In this document: piece after piece, positions 1 through 6,790 of the stretch
Layout of the letters: each line of letters opens with the position of its first letter
How positions within the stretch are numbered: the first letter of the stretch is position 1
Source of the DNA: CAG-917 sp051883555
GTDB lineage: Bacteria > Bacillota > Clostridia > Christensenellales > CAG-917
Direction: 5' to 3'
NCBI GenBank assembly: GCA_051883555.1
Contig: JBJETY010000006.1
Span: forward strand, 1 to 15,879
DNA: 15,879 nucleotides
The notes under the pieces: model-generated
Told to the model about the DNA's origin: nothing
Seen by the model: the letters and a program-made list of their open reading frames with translations, nothing else
The model's database searches: none
Program-made: the position numbers and the translations under genes

Positions 1-60
1 GAATATCATCAGTATAACGGTTCTTCTCTTGTAAGCAAGCACTAAACTGTCGTTTAGCTA

Positions 61-137
61 TGGTGGAGACAATAGGACTTGAACCTATGACCTCTACGAT
101 GTCAACGTAGCGCTCTAACCAACTGGGCTATGCCTCC
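61..137 (-). tRNA. tRNA-Val (anticodon GAC)
   Basis: Read on the minus strand this folds as a complete cloverleaf. The 7-bp acceptor stem pairs GGAGGCA with TGTCTCC (one G-T pair). The anticodon stem is CTACG/CGTAG around the loop TTGACAT, giving anticodon GAC, which reads the valine codon GUC. The T arm carries the usual GGTTCAAGTCC. The 3' CCA is encoded in the DNA (plus-strand TGG at 61-63). The gene stands alone in the window. Confidence 0.96.
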
Positions 138-147
138 GTGCCTTATA

Positions 148-176
148 ATAATACTATAACTTATAGAAATTTACAA
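148..176 (-). promoter_or_regulatory. Promoter of tRNA-Val
   Basis: On the minus strand there is TTGTAA (176-171), a 17-nt spacer and TATTAT (153-148). The predicted start lies near 141, about four bases before the mature tRNA 5' end at 137. Both spacing and position suit a sigma-A tRNA promoter. Confidence 0.6.
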
Positions 177-486
177 GTATTTTTTACTGTTTTTTACAAA
201 TTTATCGAAAAAACTGAAATTTGAACGCGATAAAAGCGGTTAAATTTGTAAGTATTCAAACGGTAATTAAACTTAAAAATAAATATTTCGGCAGTTGTAA
301 TGTTCTGAGCGTAATTTGTTAAAGCCGTTTGGTTTAGTTAAAATCGGTTGAAACTTTTGCTTAAAAATCTAATAAATCAAAAAGTATTAAAAAATCACGT
401 TTTAATTCTGTGTTTTGCTGTATAATCAAAAATTTAAAAAATTAGTTAACTTTGTTAAAAAATATATAGCAAATTGGGTTAAAATA

Positions 487-495
487 TGATAAAAT
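487..495 (+). promoter_or_regulatory. Extended -10 element, likely leaderless start
   Basis: TGATAAAAT combines a TGn extension (487-489) with a -10 hexamer TAAAAT (490-495). Counting seven bases from the end of the hexamer puts the transcription start on 502, the A of the downstream ATG. The sequence at -35 (about 467-472, TAGCAA) is poor, so the promoter would depend on the TGn extension. There is no Shine-Dalgarno sequence before 502. Confidence 0.45.
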
Positions 496-501
496 TCCGT
501 T

Positions 502-1596
502 ATGGAAACGTTTGATACGGTTATTATCGGTGGCGGAGCGAGCGGACTTATGCTGTTCAGACTGCTTGACGGGAATAATCTTGTGATAGAGGCAGGGGAC
601 AGAGTCGGCAAAAAATTACTTGCAACGGGAAACGGAAAATGTAATTTATCCAACGTTGAATTGTCAGCCGATAAATTCAATGCTCCCGATTTTGTAGAAC
701 CTATAATCGCTGAATTCGGATTTGACGAAATCGTTGAGACTTTTAAAAAACTCGGGGTGTTGACGAAAACGATTGACGGCAGGCTTTATCCTTACAGTGA
801 ATGCGCTTCTACCGTGTTGAATGCTTTAAGATGCGGAGTAAACGCTTATACGGGTTACAGAGCGGTATCGATAAAGAAAGAAAAGAACGGCTTTTGCGTT
901 TTTATAAAAGGCGACAGCGAAAAGCGTATATTCTGCAAAAACGTGGTTTTAGCAAGCGGCAGTAAGGCAAGTTTCGGAATCGACAGCGTAAATCTGTTTT
1001 GCGATATGGGGCATACGGCAAAGCCGTTTAAACCATCGTTGTGTCCGATAAAGGTATTGCCGTCCGACGTAAAAGGGTTAGGCGGAGTGCGGACAAAAGC
1101 CGTGTTAAGATGCGGCGACGTTGCGGAAAAAGGCGAATTGCTTTTTAAAGACGGCGGAATAGTCAGCGGCATTGCTGCATTTAATATAGCAAGTTACATA
1201 GCAAGAGGAGTTACTCCTGACCTTTCGATTGATTTTATGCCCGAGTATACCGCTTGCGAGATAGACGGAACGTCGATGAATTTAGACGGAATTTTCCATA
1301 CAAGGCTTTGCGAAATCATCAGGCAAAGGGCAGGGAAAAATTCTGTCGGCGAAACGATAAAGAATTTCAGACTGACCTATTTAGGTTTATGCGATATGAG
1401 TATGGCTCAGGTTGCTTCGGGCGGTCTGGCGACGGACGAGTTCGATTCCGATTTGCAGAGCCGTTTATGCAAAGGTTTGTACGCCATAGGCGAGGCTTTG
1501 GACGTCGACGGAATTTGCGGCGGATATAATCTTAGTTGGGCGTGGACGTCCGCTATGAAAGTCGCACAAAAAATTAATACTTATAGGAGAAAGTGA
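502..1596 (+). CDS. BaiN/HI0933 (YhiN)-family FAD-dependent oxidoreductase
   Basis: A 364-residue flavoprotein of the HI0933/YhiN/BaiN family. The N-terminal FAD-binding strand-turn-helix is TVIIGGGASG (residues 6-15), followed by the acidic ribose-binding residue E30. The family signature GKKLLATGNGKCNLSN spans 36-51. The C-terminal FAD-contacting block is DVDGICGGYNLSWAW. Members are about 400 residues, so this one is slightly short but keeps both ends. The start is fixed: a TAA at 490-492 closes the frame upstream and the glycine motif begins within ten residues. No ribosome binding site is visible and the mRNA may be leaderless. One base separates its stop from the MarR gene, so the two form an operon. 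Some relatives act in reductive bile-acid metabolism, but most members have no known substrate, and I assign none here. Confidence 0.9.
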   Translation: METFDTVIIGGGASGLMLFRLLDGNNLVIEAGDRVGKKLLATGNGKCNLSNVELSADKFNAPDFVEPIIAEFGFDEIVETFKKLGVLTKTIDGRLYPYSECASTVLNALRCGVNAYTGYRAVSIKKEKNGFCVFIKGDSEKRIFCKNVVLASGSKASFGIDSVNLFCDMGHTAKPFKPSLCPIKVLPSDVKGLGGVRTKAVLRCGDVAEKGELLFKDGGIVSGIAAFNIASYIARGVTPDLSIDFMPEYTACEIDGTSMNLDGIFHTRLCEIIRQRAGKNSVGETIKNFRLTYLGLCDMSMAQVASGGLATDEFDSDLQSRLCKGLYAIGEALDVDGICGGYNLSWAWTSAMKVAQKINTYRRK

Positions 1597-1597
1597 T

Positions 1598-2017
1598 ATG
1601 AAAGATATTGAAACTTGTTATTCTTCTTTTGATAAAATTTTGAAATATTACAAAAACTTTGCGCACGACGAAATGAAAAATTATAATCTTACTCCTAATG
1701 AGATTCAGGTTTTGTCTTGTCTTGGTACAAAATGCACGTCGAGCGAAATTGCAAAGGACGTAAACGTATCGAAAGCCCTTGTGTCGAGAAGCGTTAAACT
1801 GCTTATCGAAAAGGGATATATCACCGTTACGTTATCTGAAATCGACAAGCGTGAGTTTGTCATAAAACTTACGGAAGCAGGCGAGAAAATAAGAAATAAA
1901 ATTATCGAAGTAAAAGAGTCCTTTACAAGACGGGCTTTTCAGGATTTCGGTGAAGAAGAGTTTACCGTTCTGAAAGCGTTGTTAGGACTTGTTTTGAGAA
2001 ATTTGGGAATAAACTGA
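1598..2017 (+). CDS. MarR-family transcriptional regulator
   Basis: A 139-residue winged-helix regulator. Helices at residues 1-45 (LTPNEIQVLSCLG) lead into the helix-turn-helix SSEIAKDVNVSKALVSRSVK (about 48-67). The wing follows with the family's conserved D-K-R (EIDKREFVIKLTEAG, about 81-95), and the C-terminal helices are the usual dimer interface. A good AGGAGA ribosome binding site (1585-1590) sits seven bases before the ATG. It starts one base after the flavoprotein stop. MarR proteins commonly control their own operon or a neighbour in response to a small phenolic or oxidant ligand. The likely targets are the flavoprotein operon and perhaps the peptidase gene that follows, but I found no convincing operator palindrome. 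Confidence 0.93.
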   Translation: MKDIETCYSSFDKILKYYKNFAHDEMKNYNLTPNEIQVLSCLGTKCTSSEIAKDVNVSKALVSRSVKLLIEKGYITVTLSEIDKREFVIKLTEAGEKIRNKIIEVKESFTRRAFQDFGEEEFTVLKALLGLVLRNLGIN

Positions 2018-2092
2018 GGTTTATATTTGTACTTGTAAAAACTTAATATTTATTGTACTCTACTTTCAACTAAACCATTAAGGGGGGAACGT

Positions 2093-3316
2093 ATGGATTT
2101 AGAAAAAGTAAAAATACAAAAGCAAAACTATGCCGATTATATGTGCGATACCATTAAATCGGTTATCAGCGATTGCGGAACGAGATTTTCAGGCTCTGAA
2201 GGCGAGAAACAAGCCGCCGAATATCTTGAAAAAGAGCTGTCGAAATGCGCCGACAAAACCGAAATCGAAAGTTTCGAAGTCAGGCCGGATTCTTTTTACG
2301 GCTGGGCGCCGTGGAGCGTATCTTTTATATTGCTGGCTGTCGTTGCGTTATTCTTGATGCCGATAGCGTCAATCGTGCTGTTGATTCTGGCTTTGATTCC
2401 GATGCTGTCTACTTTTATTATGTATCAGACGTCGTTTGACAAGTTTTATAAAAAACAGCAGTCGCACAACGTTACGGCGGTACGTAATCCGACGGATGAA
2501 GTAAAAAGAGCCGTATATTTCAGCGGACACCTTGACGCCGCAAAAGAATGGCCGTTAAATTACAAATTCGGCGGCAAGGTTATGACTGCGGCGGTTTTAG
2601 TCGGTTTTTTGTCGATTGTTTACATATTTGCAGTCGCCGTTTACAGCGTAATCGTATTGCCTGAAGCGGGAATCAAGTTTGTAGGAAATACGGAATTTGG
2701 CTTGCGTTTGTATCTGTGTTTTGCTTCTTTGGTTTTCGTACCTGCGATATTTTCAATTTATTTCTTGTCCGATCCTAAAAGAGTAGTTGACGGGGCAAAC
2801 GACAATCTAAGCGGTTGTCTTCTCTCGATGGCTGTGTTTAAAGCTTTAAAGGATAACGGCATAGAATTTAAGCATACGAAAATCGGCGTTATACTAACGG
2901 GTTCGGAAGAGTCGGGATTGCGCGGGGCAATGGCATGGTCGAAAAAGCACCGTGAAGAATGTCTTGCACTTCCTACGGAGATTTTTTCTTTTGATACTAT
3001 AACGGAATTGGAACATCTTTCCGTCAATCTGAAAGATTTGAATAACACGGTAAAAACAGATAGAGAATTGGGAGAAAAGTTCATGAATGCCGCAACGGGG
3101 TTAGGAGTAAAATGCGTTTATAGCGGTATTCCGATTGGCGCTTCCGACGGTGCGGCTTTTAGCAAAGCAGGTTTAAAGGCAACGTCGATAACGGCAATGA
3201 ATCACGATATCCCGAGATATTATCACACAAGAGTAGATACCGCCGATTCATTAAATAAGGATACGTTGGCTATCGTGTTCGAAATCGTCTGCGAAATTCT
3301 GAAAGATTACGATTGA
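2093..3316 (+). CDS. Membrane-embedded M28-family metallopeptidase
   Basis: A 407-residue zinc aminopeptidase-type protein. The expected M28 ligands appear in order: H146/D148 in SGHLDA, D237 in GANDNLSG, the E272-E273 pair in GSEESG (catalytic base and ligand), D301 in FSFDT, and H378 in YYHTR. Unusually, four hydrophobic helices interrupt the catalytic domain: about 73-91, 92-111, 163-189 and 204-225. The last pair lies between the first and second metal-ligand blocks. There is no N-terminal signal peptide. Even numbers of helices on both sides of the first block imply that all catalytic residues face the same side of the membrane. A strong AGGGGGG ribosome binding site (2081-2087) precedes the ATG. 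A weak promoter may lie at 2033-2061 (TTGTAA, 17 nt, TACTCT). The substrate is unknown. Confidence 0.88.
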   Translation: MDLEKVKIQKQNYADYMCDTIKSVISDCGTRFSGSEGEKQAAEYLEKELSKCADKTEIESFEVRPDSFYGWAPWSVSFILLAVVALFLMPIASIVLLILALIPMLSTFIMYQTSFDKFYKKQQSHNVTAVRNPTDEVKRAVYFSGHLDAAKEWPLNYKFGGKVMTAAVLVGFLSIVYIFAVAVYSVIVLPEAGIKFVGNTEFGLRLYLCFASLVFVPAIFSIYFLSDPKRVVDGANDNLSGCLLSMAVFKALKDNGIEFKHTKIGVILTGSEESGLRGAMAWSKKHREECLALPTEIFSFDTITELEHLSVNLKDLNNTVKTDRELGEKFMNAATGLGVKCVYSGIPIGASDGAAFSKAGLKATSITAMNHDIPRYYHTRVDTADSLNKDTLAIVFEIVCEILKDYD

Positions 3317-3499
3317 TTTTATGTTTTAATGGCTTTAGAAAATAAATCAACGGAAAATAATTTATTTAAATTAAATTATCTAAAATAAATTATATCTAAA
3401 GAAAATTAGCTAAAATAGATTAATTAAAAAATCGATTAAATAAGTTTAAAAACCAATTAAATAAATCAACTGAATTTATTTTAAAAATAAAGTTTAAAC

Positions 3500-3530
3500 A
3501 AAAACGCTTCGCATATAGCGAAGCGTTTTT
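3500..3530. terminator. Bidirectional rho-independent terminator
   Basis: The stem is CGCTTCGC (3505-3512) with GCGAAGCG (3518-3525) around the loop ATATA. Five A lie on the left and five T on the right, so either transcript would end in a GC-rich hairpin and U-tract. It lies about 190 bases after the peptidase stop and 165 bases after the potD stop, and can serve both. Confidence 0.9.
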
Positions 3531-3544
3531 ATTTAATTTGCGTT

Positions 3545-3564
3545 TTATAGAACGTTTTCTATAA
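3545..3564. repeat. Perfect inverted repeat TTATAGAA-CGTT-TTCTATAA
   Basis: Eight-base arms (3545-3552 and 3557-3564) flank a four-base centre. It is AT-rich and has no U-tract, so it is a poor terminator. Its symmetry suits a protein-binding site or a small 3' UTR hairpin for the pot transcript. Function unknown. Confidence 0.5.
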
Positions 3565-3610
3565 GTTGTGATCTGTTTTAAAAGCATTATTTATTAAGAT
3601 GTTACCGTTT

Positions 3611-3656
3611 AATTGTTTTGCATAACGCTAATTCATTAATTGCAAAACGCACAATT
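3611..3656. repeat. Interrupted inverted repeat downstream of potD
   Basis: The left arm AATTGTTTTGCA (3611-3622) is complementary to TGCAAAAC...AATT (3641-3656), with a four-base interruption in the right arm and an 18-base loop. It lies 38 bases beyond the potD stop in the operon's 3' untranslated region. It could be an mRNA-stabilising hairpin or a weak terminator. Confidence 0.4.
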
Positions 3657-3694
3657 AAGGGGTTTACCGTTCAGCGGTCGGAAAACGTCGTTTT

Positions 3695-5113
3695 TTAATC
3701 GGCAATCTTTTCGACTTTGCTTTTAAATTTGATTTTTTCTTTTATCACGTATGCAAGGACGATGATAAGAATTATTGCCACGATTGCAACCAATACGTAA
3801 ACGAGCGTCATAGGAATTCCGCTACCTGCTTTTGCTCTTTCCCACATAGCTACAACGGCGTCGTTGGCGTTTCCGAAGTCGTGCATAACGGCAAATTCGC
3901 CCGACATATCAGGATATCTGCGGTCGTCGCCGAAATAATCTTCTACGTCGTATTCGTTTTCTTCTAAGATTTCGAGTACGGACGGAGTAGCTTTTAATAT
4001 GTCTTTATCGACCGAGCAAGTATATCCGATTGCCATTGAATTTCTGATTGCGTTTTCAGGCATATTCATAAAATCTATGAACATAAGGGCAGCCAGATTG
4101 TTTTTGGAACATTTAGGAATACACCAGCCGTCGAACCAAAGGTTAGCTCCGACCGACGGCGCAACGTAATCCAATTCCATTCCGATGGCTTCCGCTTCTT
4201 CGATTGCCCAGATAGCGTCGCCCGACCAGGCAAGGTCGACGTAAGCCGTTTTATTTAACATATCGTCCTTACCGAAGTCGACTTCATATCCCGATATATA
4301 TTCGCGTTGAGCGGTAAGCACCTTTTCCGCCGCTTCCGTCATTTCGCTTTCGGTACAATTGATAAGGTCCTGAACGCTGTACGATTTATATTTTTCCGGC
4401 AATAAGTCGTATTCGTACATATAGAGTACGGCGGCGCAGTAGGTATCTCTTACCGAGTCTTTAACTAAAATTTTGCCGTTGATATTTTTGTTGTTTCCTT
4501 TGTTCCAGAAAACTCCGTATCCGTACGTTTCGACTTCTTCTCTTGAAATGTATTCCGGATTGAATAATATGCCGAGCGTACCCCACATATAAGGCACCAT
4601 ATAATCCGCCATTGATTTTGTAGAATTTCCGACGGATATCGAGCCGAATTCCGCATTGATTTTATCCAAAATGGCTTTGTCGGTCGTTCCGTAACCGTCT
4701 ATGCCGTTTCCGATATTATCGAAAATTCCGGCGTATTCGGGATGCTTTTCATATATCTCTTTTTTAAGGTCGGTTAAAGATATCAACAAATCGTGCGTCA
4801 TAAGTTTTTCAATGGCGTATTCGCTTGGGGCGATAAGGTCAACCGTTGCGTCGCCTTGAATGAGCTTTGTAAGCATTGTTTCGTTTGTATCGAACGTCGT
4901 ATAAGTGATTTTAAGTTTTACGCCTGTGACCGATTGATAGTATTCGGCAAACTCGTCGAGCAAATCGGAGTCGATATAATCTTCCCAGTTATATACGACA
5001 AGCGTATCCGTATTTTTTCCCGTGGACAGAGTGGAGTTGCAACCCGCAAAGCAAACGACGGCAAACGCGGAGAAGATTGCAACGAGCAGAATGAGTGCTA
5101 AAGTTTTTTTCAT
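3695..5113 (-). CDS. potD: Spermidine/putrescine ABC transporter substrate-binding lipoprotein with C-terminal membrane anchor
   Basis: A 472-residue polyamine-binding protein of the PotD/PotF family. The signal peptide (1-24) ends in a lipobox-like FAG before C25, so the mature protein should be lipid-anchored. The binding domain opens with the family's VVYNWEDYIDSDLLDEFAE and continues with the YTTFDTNETMLTKL block. The DLAWSGDAIWA and GANLWFDGWCIPK blocks, which line the ligand site in this family, are present. After the domain an extra tail carries a hydrophobic helix (about 435-457) and a basic cytoplasmic-type end (KEKIKFKSK). Typical PotD proteins are about 350 residues and lack this second anchor. 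AAAGGAG sits just before the ATG, and the start overlaps the potC stop by four bases (ATGA). It is last in the operon, so it is exposed to polar effects of the potC lesion. Confidence 0.93.
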   Translation of the reverse strand: MKKTLALILLVAIFSAFAVVCFAGCNSTLSTGKNTDTLVVYNWEDYIDSDLLDEFAEYYQSVTGVKLKITYTTFDTNETMLTKLIQGDATVDLIAPSEYAIEKLMTHDLLISLTDLKKEIYEKHPEYAGIFDNIGNGIDGYGTTDKAILDKINAEFGSISVGNSTKSMADYMVPYMWGTLGILFNPEYISREEVETYGYGVFWNKGNNKNINGKILVKDSVRDTYCAAVLYMYEYDLLPEKYKSYSVQDLINCTESEMTEAAEKVLTAQREYISGYEVDFGKDDMLNKTAYVDLAWSGDAIWAIEEAEAIGMELDYVAPSVGANLWFDGWCIPKCSKNNLAALMFIDFMNMPENAIRNSMAIGYTCSVDKDILKATPSVLEILEENEYDVEDYFGDDRRYPDMSGEFAVMHDFGNANDAVVAMWERAKAGSGIPMTLVYVLVAIVAIILIIVLAYVIKEKIKFKSKVEKIAD

Positions 5114-5396
5114 AATTCTGCTCCTTTGGAACGAGCTTCCGCTTTTTCCTTTCTGATTTTAACTACGTTTATGGTAAGCACGATTGCAAGAACAAGTACG
5201 AAAAGGATTGAGAATACCGCATACCAGAACGGCTCTAAACCTTGAACTCTTGCGTCGGAATAAATGTACGTTGACAGAGTATTTATACCCGTTCCCGCGC
5301 CCTTGTTAATCTGAGTGATGATGAAGTCGTCGAGCGAGATTGTAAACGCCATTATAAATCCGCTTACAATGCCCGGCAAGATATACGGAATTTCAA

Positions 5397-5492
5397 CCTT
5401 CCACAATGCTTGCGAAGGACTTGCTCCGAGGTCTAACGCTGCTTCGTAGATGTTAGACCTCGGAGCAAGTCCTTCGCAAGCATTGTGGAAGG
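5397..5492. repeat. 41-bp perfect inverted repeat with 14-nt loop inside potC
   Basis: The left arm 5397-5437 is the exact reverse complement of 5452-5492, separated by 14 bases (5438-5451). In the pot mRNA this would be a 41-bp stem, long enough for RNase III and likely to hamper translation or sequencing. It arises from the inserted inverted copy and is not a terminator, having no U-tract. Confidence 0.95.
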
Positions 5493-5530
5493 ACTTGCTC
5501 CGAGGTCTAACGCTGCTTCGTAGATGTTAG
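5414..5530. repeat. 43-bp direct repeat (offset 74) inside potC
   Basis: Bases 5414-5456 are repeated without a mismatch at 5488-5530. Copies start 74 bases apart, and 74 is not a multiple of three, which explains the frameshift. The 31 bases between them (5457-5487) are an inverted copy of upstream potC sequence. Recombination or slippage between the direct repeats would delete exactly 74 bases and restore the gene. Confidence 0.95.
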
Positions 5531-6001
5531 GGTCCATTTTTTCGAGCTTAGGCAGAATCGATAAAACGACGTAAGGAGTGCAGAACGTAGTGTGAGCTAT
5601 GATAAGTCTGAGATAACCTTCAGGGAAAGCGAACGTCGAGAAGAATACCATAAAGGATACCGCAACGACGATTTCGCTGTTGATGATAGGGAATTGGTTT
5701 ACGTCGAGAGCGGCTCTCTTGAATTTTTTTCTGAACTGATATATGCCGATAGTTCCGAACGTTCCTAAAATCGTTGCGATGACGCTTGAAACGATTGCAA
5801 TAAACAGCGTATTCAATACGGCGTCGAGCAAGGCTTTAGACTTTCCGCCCGACGTGAATATCGAGCGATAGGCTTCGAGACTTGCACCGCCTGCAAACGA
5901 GAAATTCGAGCTGTTCGAGAAAGAATATACGATTATTACGATGATAGGTATATACAAAAGTGCGAGTATAATGAAGATATACGCTTTTTCAAAAACCTTT
6001 T

Positions 6002-6790
6002 TCACAGCAGCGTCCTCCTTGCGTTATTGTTGCTGAATTTGTTCATTAAGAAGTTGGACAGAAGAACAAATATAAGCATAACGATCGACATGATAGAGCC
6101 GACTCCGTAAAGACCCTGTTCGAATTTCATTTGTATAGAATCGCCGAAAAGGAAAATCGTTCCGTTTGAAAGGAGTTGGCTTATCGCATAAGTAGATATC
6201 GTCGGAATGAAAACCATTGTTATGCCGGAAATTATGCCCGACACGGACAAAGGCAATATCGTTTTTAAAAGAACGGTAGATTTATCCGCTCCGAGGTCTT
6301 GAGCCGCTTCGATATAACTTTTATCGATGCTCGAAATAGTGGTGTGAAGAGGCAGTATCATAAACGGCAGATAGTTATAAACCATACCGAATATAACCGT
6401 TCCCATTCCTAATTCTATTCCCATTGCGACGAATACTGCTTTTGTAGCCAGCGTTCTTATAAGGAAATTTACCCACATCGGCAAAATGAATAAGATAACA
6501 AGTATTTTTCCCGAACTGTATTTCGACAGAATGTATGCAACGGGATAACCTATAAGAAGGCATATAACCGTCGTTATTATTCCGACAAGTACCGAGTTTG
6601 CCAAGACTATAAGGCTGCTTCTTTCCGTAAAGAAAATTTTAAAATTTTCTAAAGTGAGATAGCCGTCTTTGTCTAAGAATGCGTTTACTAAAATGAGCAC
6701 CAAAGGCAGTATTATGAAAAGTAACATAAACAAAACGTACGGATAGCCGAAAACACGTCTTGTAATTTTTAACGGTTTAATTTTCTTCAT
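6002..6790 (-). CDS. potB: Spermidine/putrescine ABC transporter permease
   Basis: A 262-residue inner-membrane permease with about six hydrophobic helices (near 15-37, 61-88, 96-120, 129-151, 180-205, 228-250). The cytoplasmic coupling (EAA) motif EAAQDLGADKSTVLLKTILP is at 161-180. The PotB-like FILPMWVNFLIRT and FGMVYNYLPFMILPLHTTI blocks precede it. It is slightly shorter than many PotB proteins (about 275-285). The shortening appears to be in the periplasmic segment between IRTLATKAVF and GMVYNY, where relatives carry a longer loop. AGGTGG (6805-6800) is its ribosome binding site. Its start overlaps the end of potA by 14 bases, and its stop overlaps the GTG of potC. It would pair with PotC, which is disrupted here. 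Confidence 0.94.
   Translation of the reverse strand: MKKIKPLKITRRVFGYPYVLFMLLFIILPLVLILVNAFLDKDGYLTLENFKIFFTERSSLIVLANSVLVGIITTVICLLIGYPVAYILSKYSSGKILVILFILPMWVNFLIRTLATKAVFVAMGIELGMGTVIFGMVYNYLPFMILPLHTTISSIDKSYIEAAQDLGADKSTVLLKTILPLSVSGIISGITMVFIPTISTYAISQLLSNGTIFLFGDSIQMKFEQGLYGVGSIMSIVMLIFVLLSNFLMNKFSNNNARRTLL

Larger units (their letters stand above)
138..501. other. AT-rich intergenic region between tRNA-Val and the BaiN-like gene
   Basis: Divergent spacer of about 360 bases with no credible reading frame on either strand. It holds the tRNA promoter at the left end and the extended -10 element of the flavoprotein gene at the right end. A TATAAT hexamer at 421-426 has no well-placed -35 partner. 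I see no hairpin terminator or riboswitch-like structure. Confidence 0.6.
3317..3694. other. AT-rich convergent intergenic region
   Basis: Spacer between the convergent peptidase and potD genes. From 3331 to 3495 it is an A/T-only-like stretch with degenerate repetition of TAAAATAAATTA-type words; AATAAATCAAC occurs at 3341-3351 and again at 3460-3470. It then holds a bidirectional terminator (3500-3530) and two further inverted repeats (3545-3564 and 3611-3656), listed separately. No coding sequence is evident. Confidence 0.6.
5110..6005 (-). pseudogene. potC: potC, polyamine ABC transporter permease, frameshifted by a 74-bp inverted/direct duplication
   Basis: PotC-type inner-membrane permease, now in two pieces. 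The N-terminal piece (6005-5433, GTG start, ribosome binding site AAGGAGG at 6020-6014) gives 190 residues. It is PotC-like up to the coupling motif EAALDLGASPS, then has 17 frameshifted residues and a TAG. The C-terminal piece resumes in another frame at LWKVEIPYILPGIVSGF (from 5406) and runs to 5110 with the remaining helices. Removing 74 bases (for example 5457-5530) joins them as EAALDLGASPSQALWKVEIP and yields a 273-residue protein, normal for PotC. The break falls inside the EAA loop that contacts the ATPase, so neither piece should work alone. The C-terminal piece has only a TTG start and no ribosome binding site. It overlaps potB by four bases (GTGA) and potD by four. It may be a real mutation or an assembly or amplification artefact. 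Confidence 0.93.

Noticed and set aside
42..57. CTAAAC-TGTC-GTTTAG hairpin as a tRNA terminator or a second operator of the XRE regulator
   Set aside because: The stem is six bases with no U-tract, and the half-sites are in the opposite order to those in the pot leader. Probably chance.
421..426. TATAAT as the promoter of the BaiN-like gene
   Set aside because: No -35 at 16-18 bases, no true TGn extension, and it would leave a 70-base leader without a ribosome binding site. The element at 487-495 fits better.
1254..1529. Alternate-frame reading frame inside the flavoprotein gene (and similar ones opposite pot, rplI and the HD gene)
   Set aside because: They lie wholly within well-supported genes, lack ribosome binding sites, and have compositions typical of shadow frames.
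3331..3495. AT-rich repetitive stretch as a replication origin or phage attachment region
   Set aside because: No DnaA boxes, iterons of fixed spacing, or integrase gene. It reads as low-complexity spacer.
5397..5530. CRISPR, insertion-sequence remnant or attachment site
   Set aside because: The repeats are made only from potC's own sequence, with no foreign DNA, target-site duplication or spacer series.
5110..6005. Two independent small permease genes in place of potC
   Set aside because: The pieces join into one normal PotC when 74 bases are removed, the second has no ribosome binding site or ATG, and the junction is inside a duplicated sequence.
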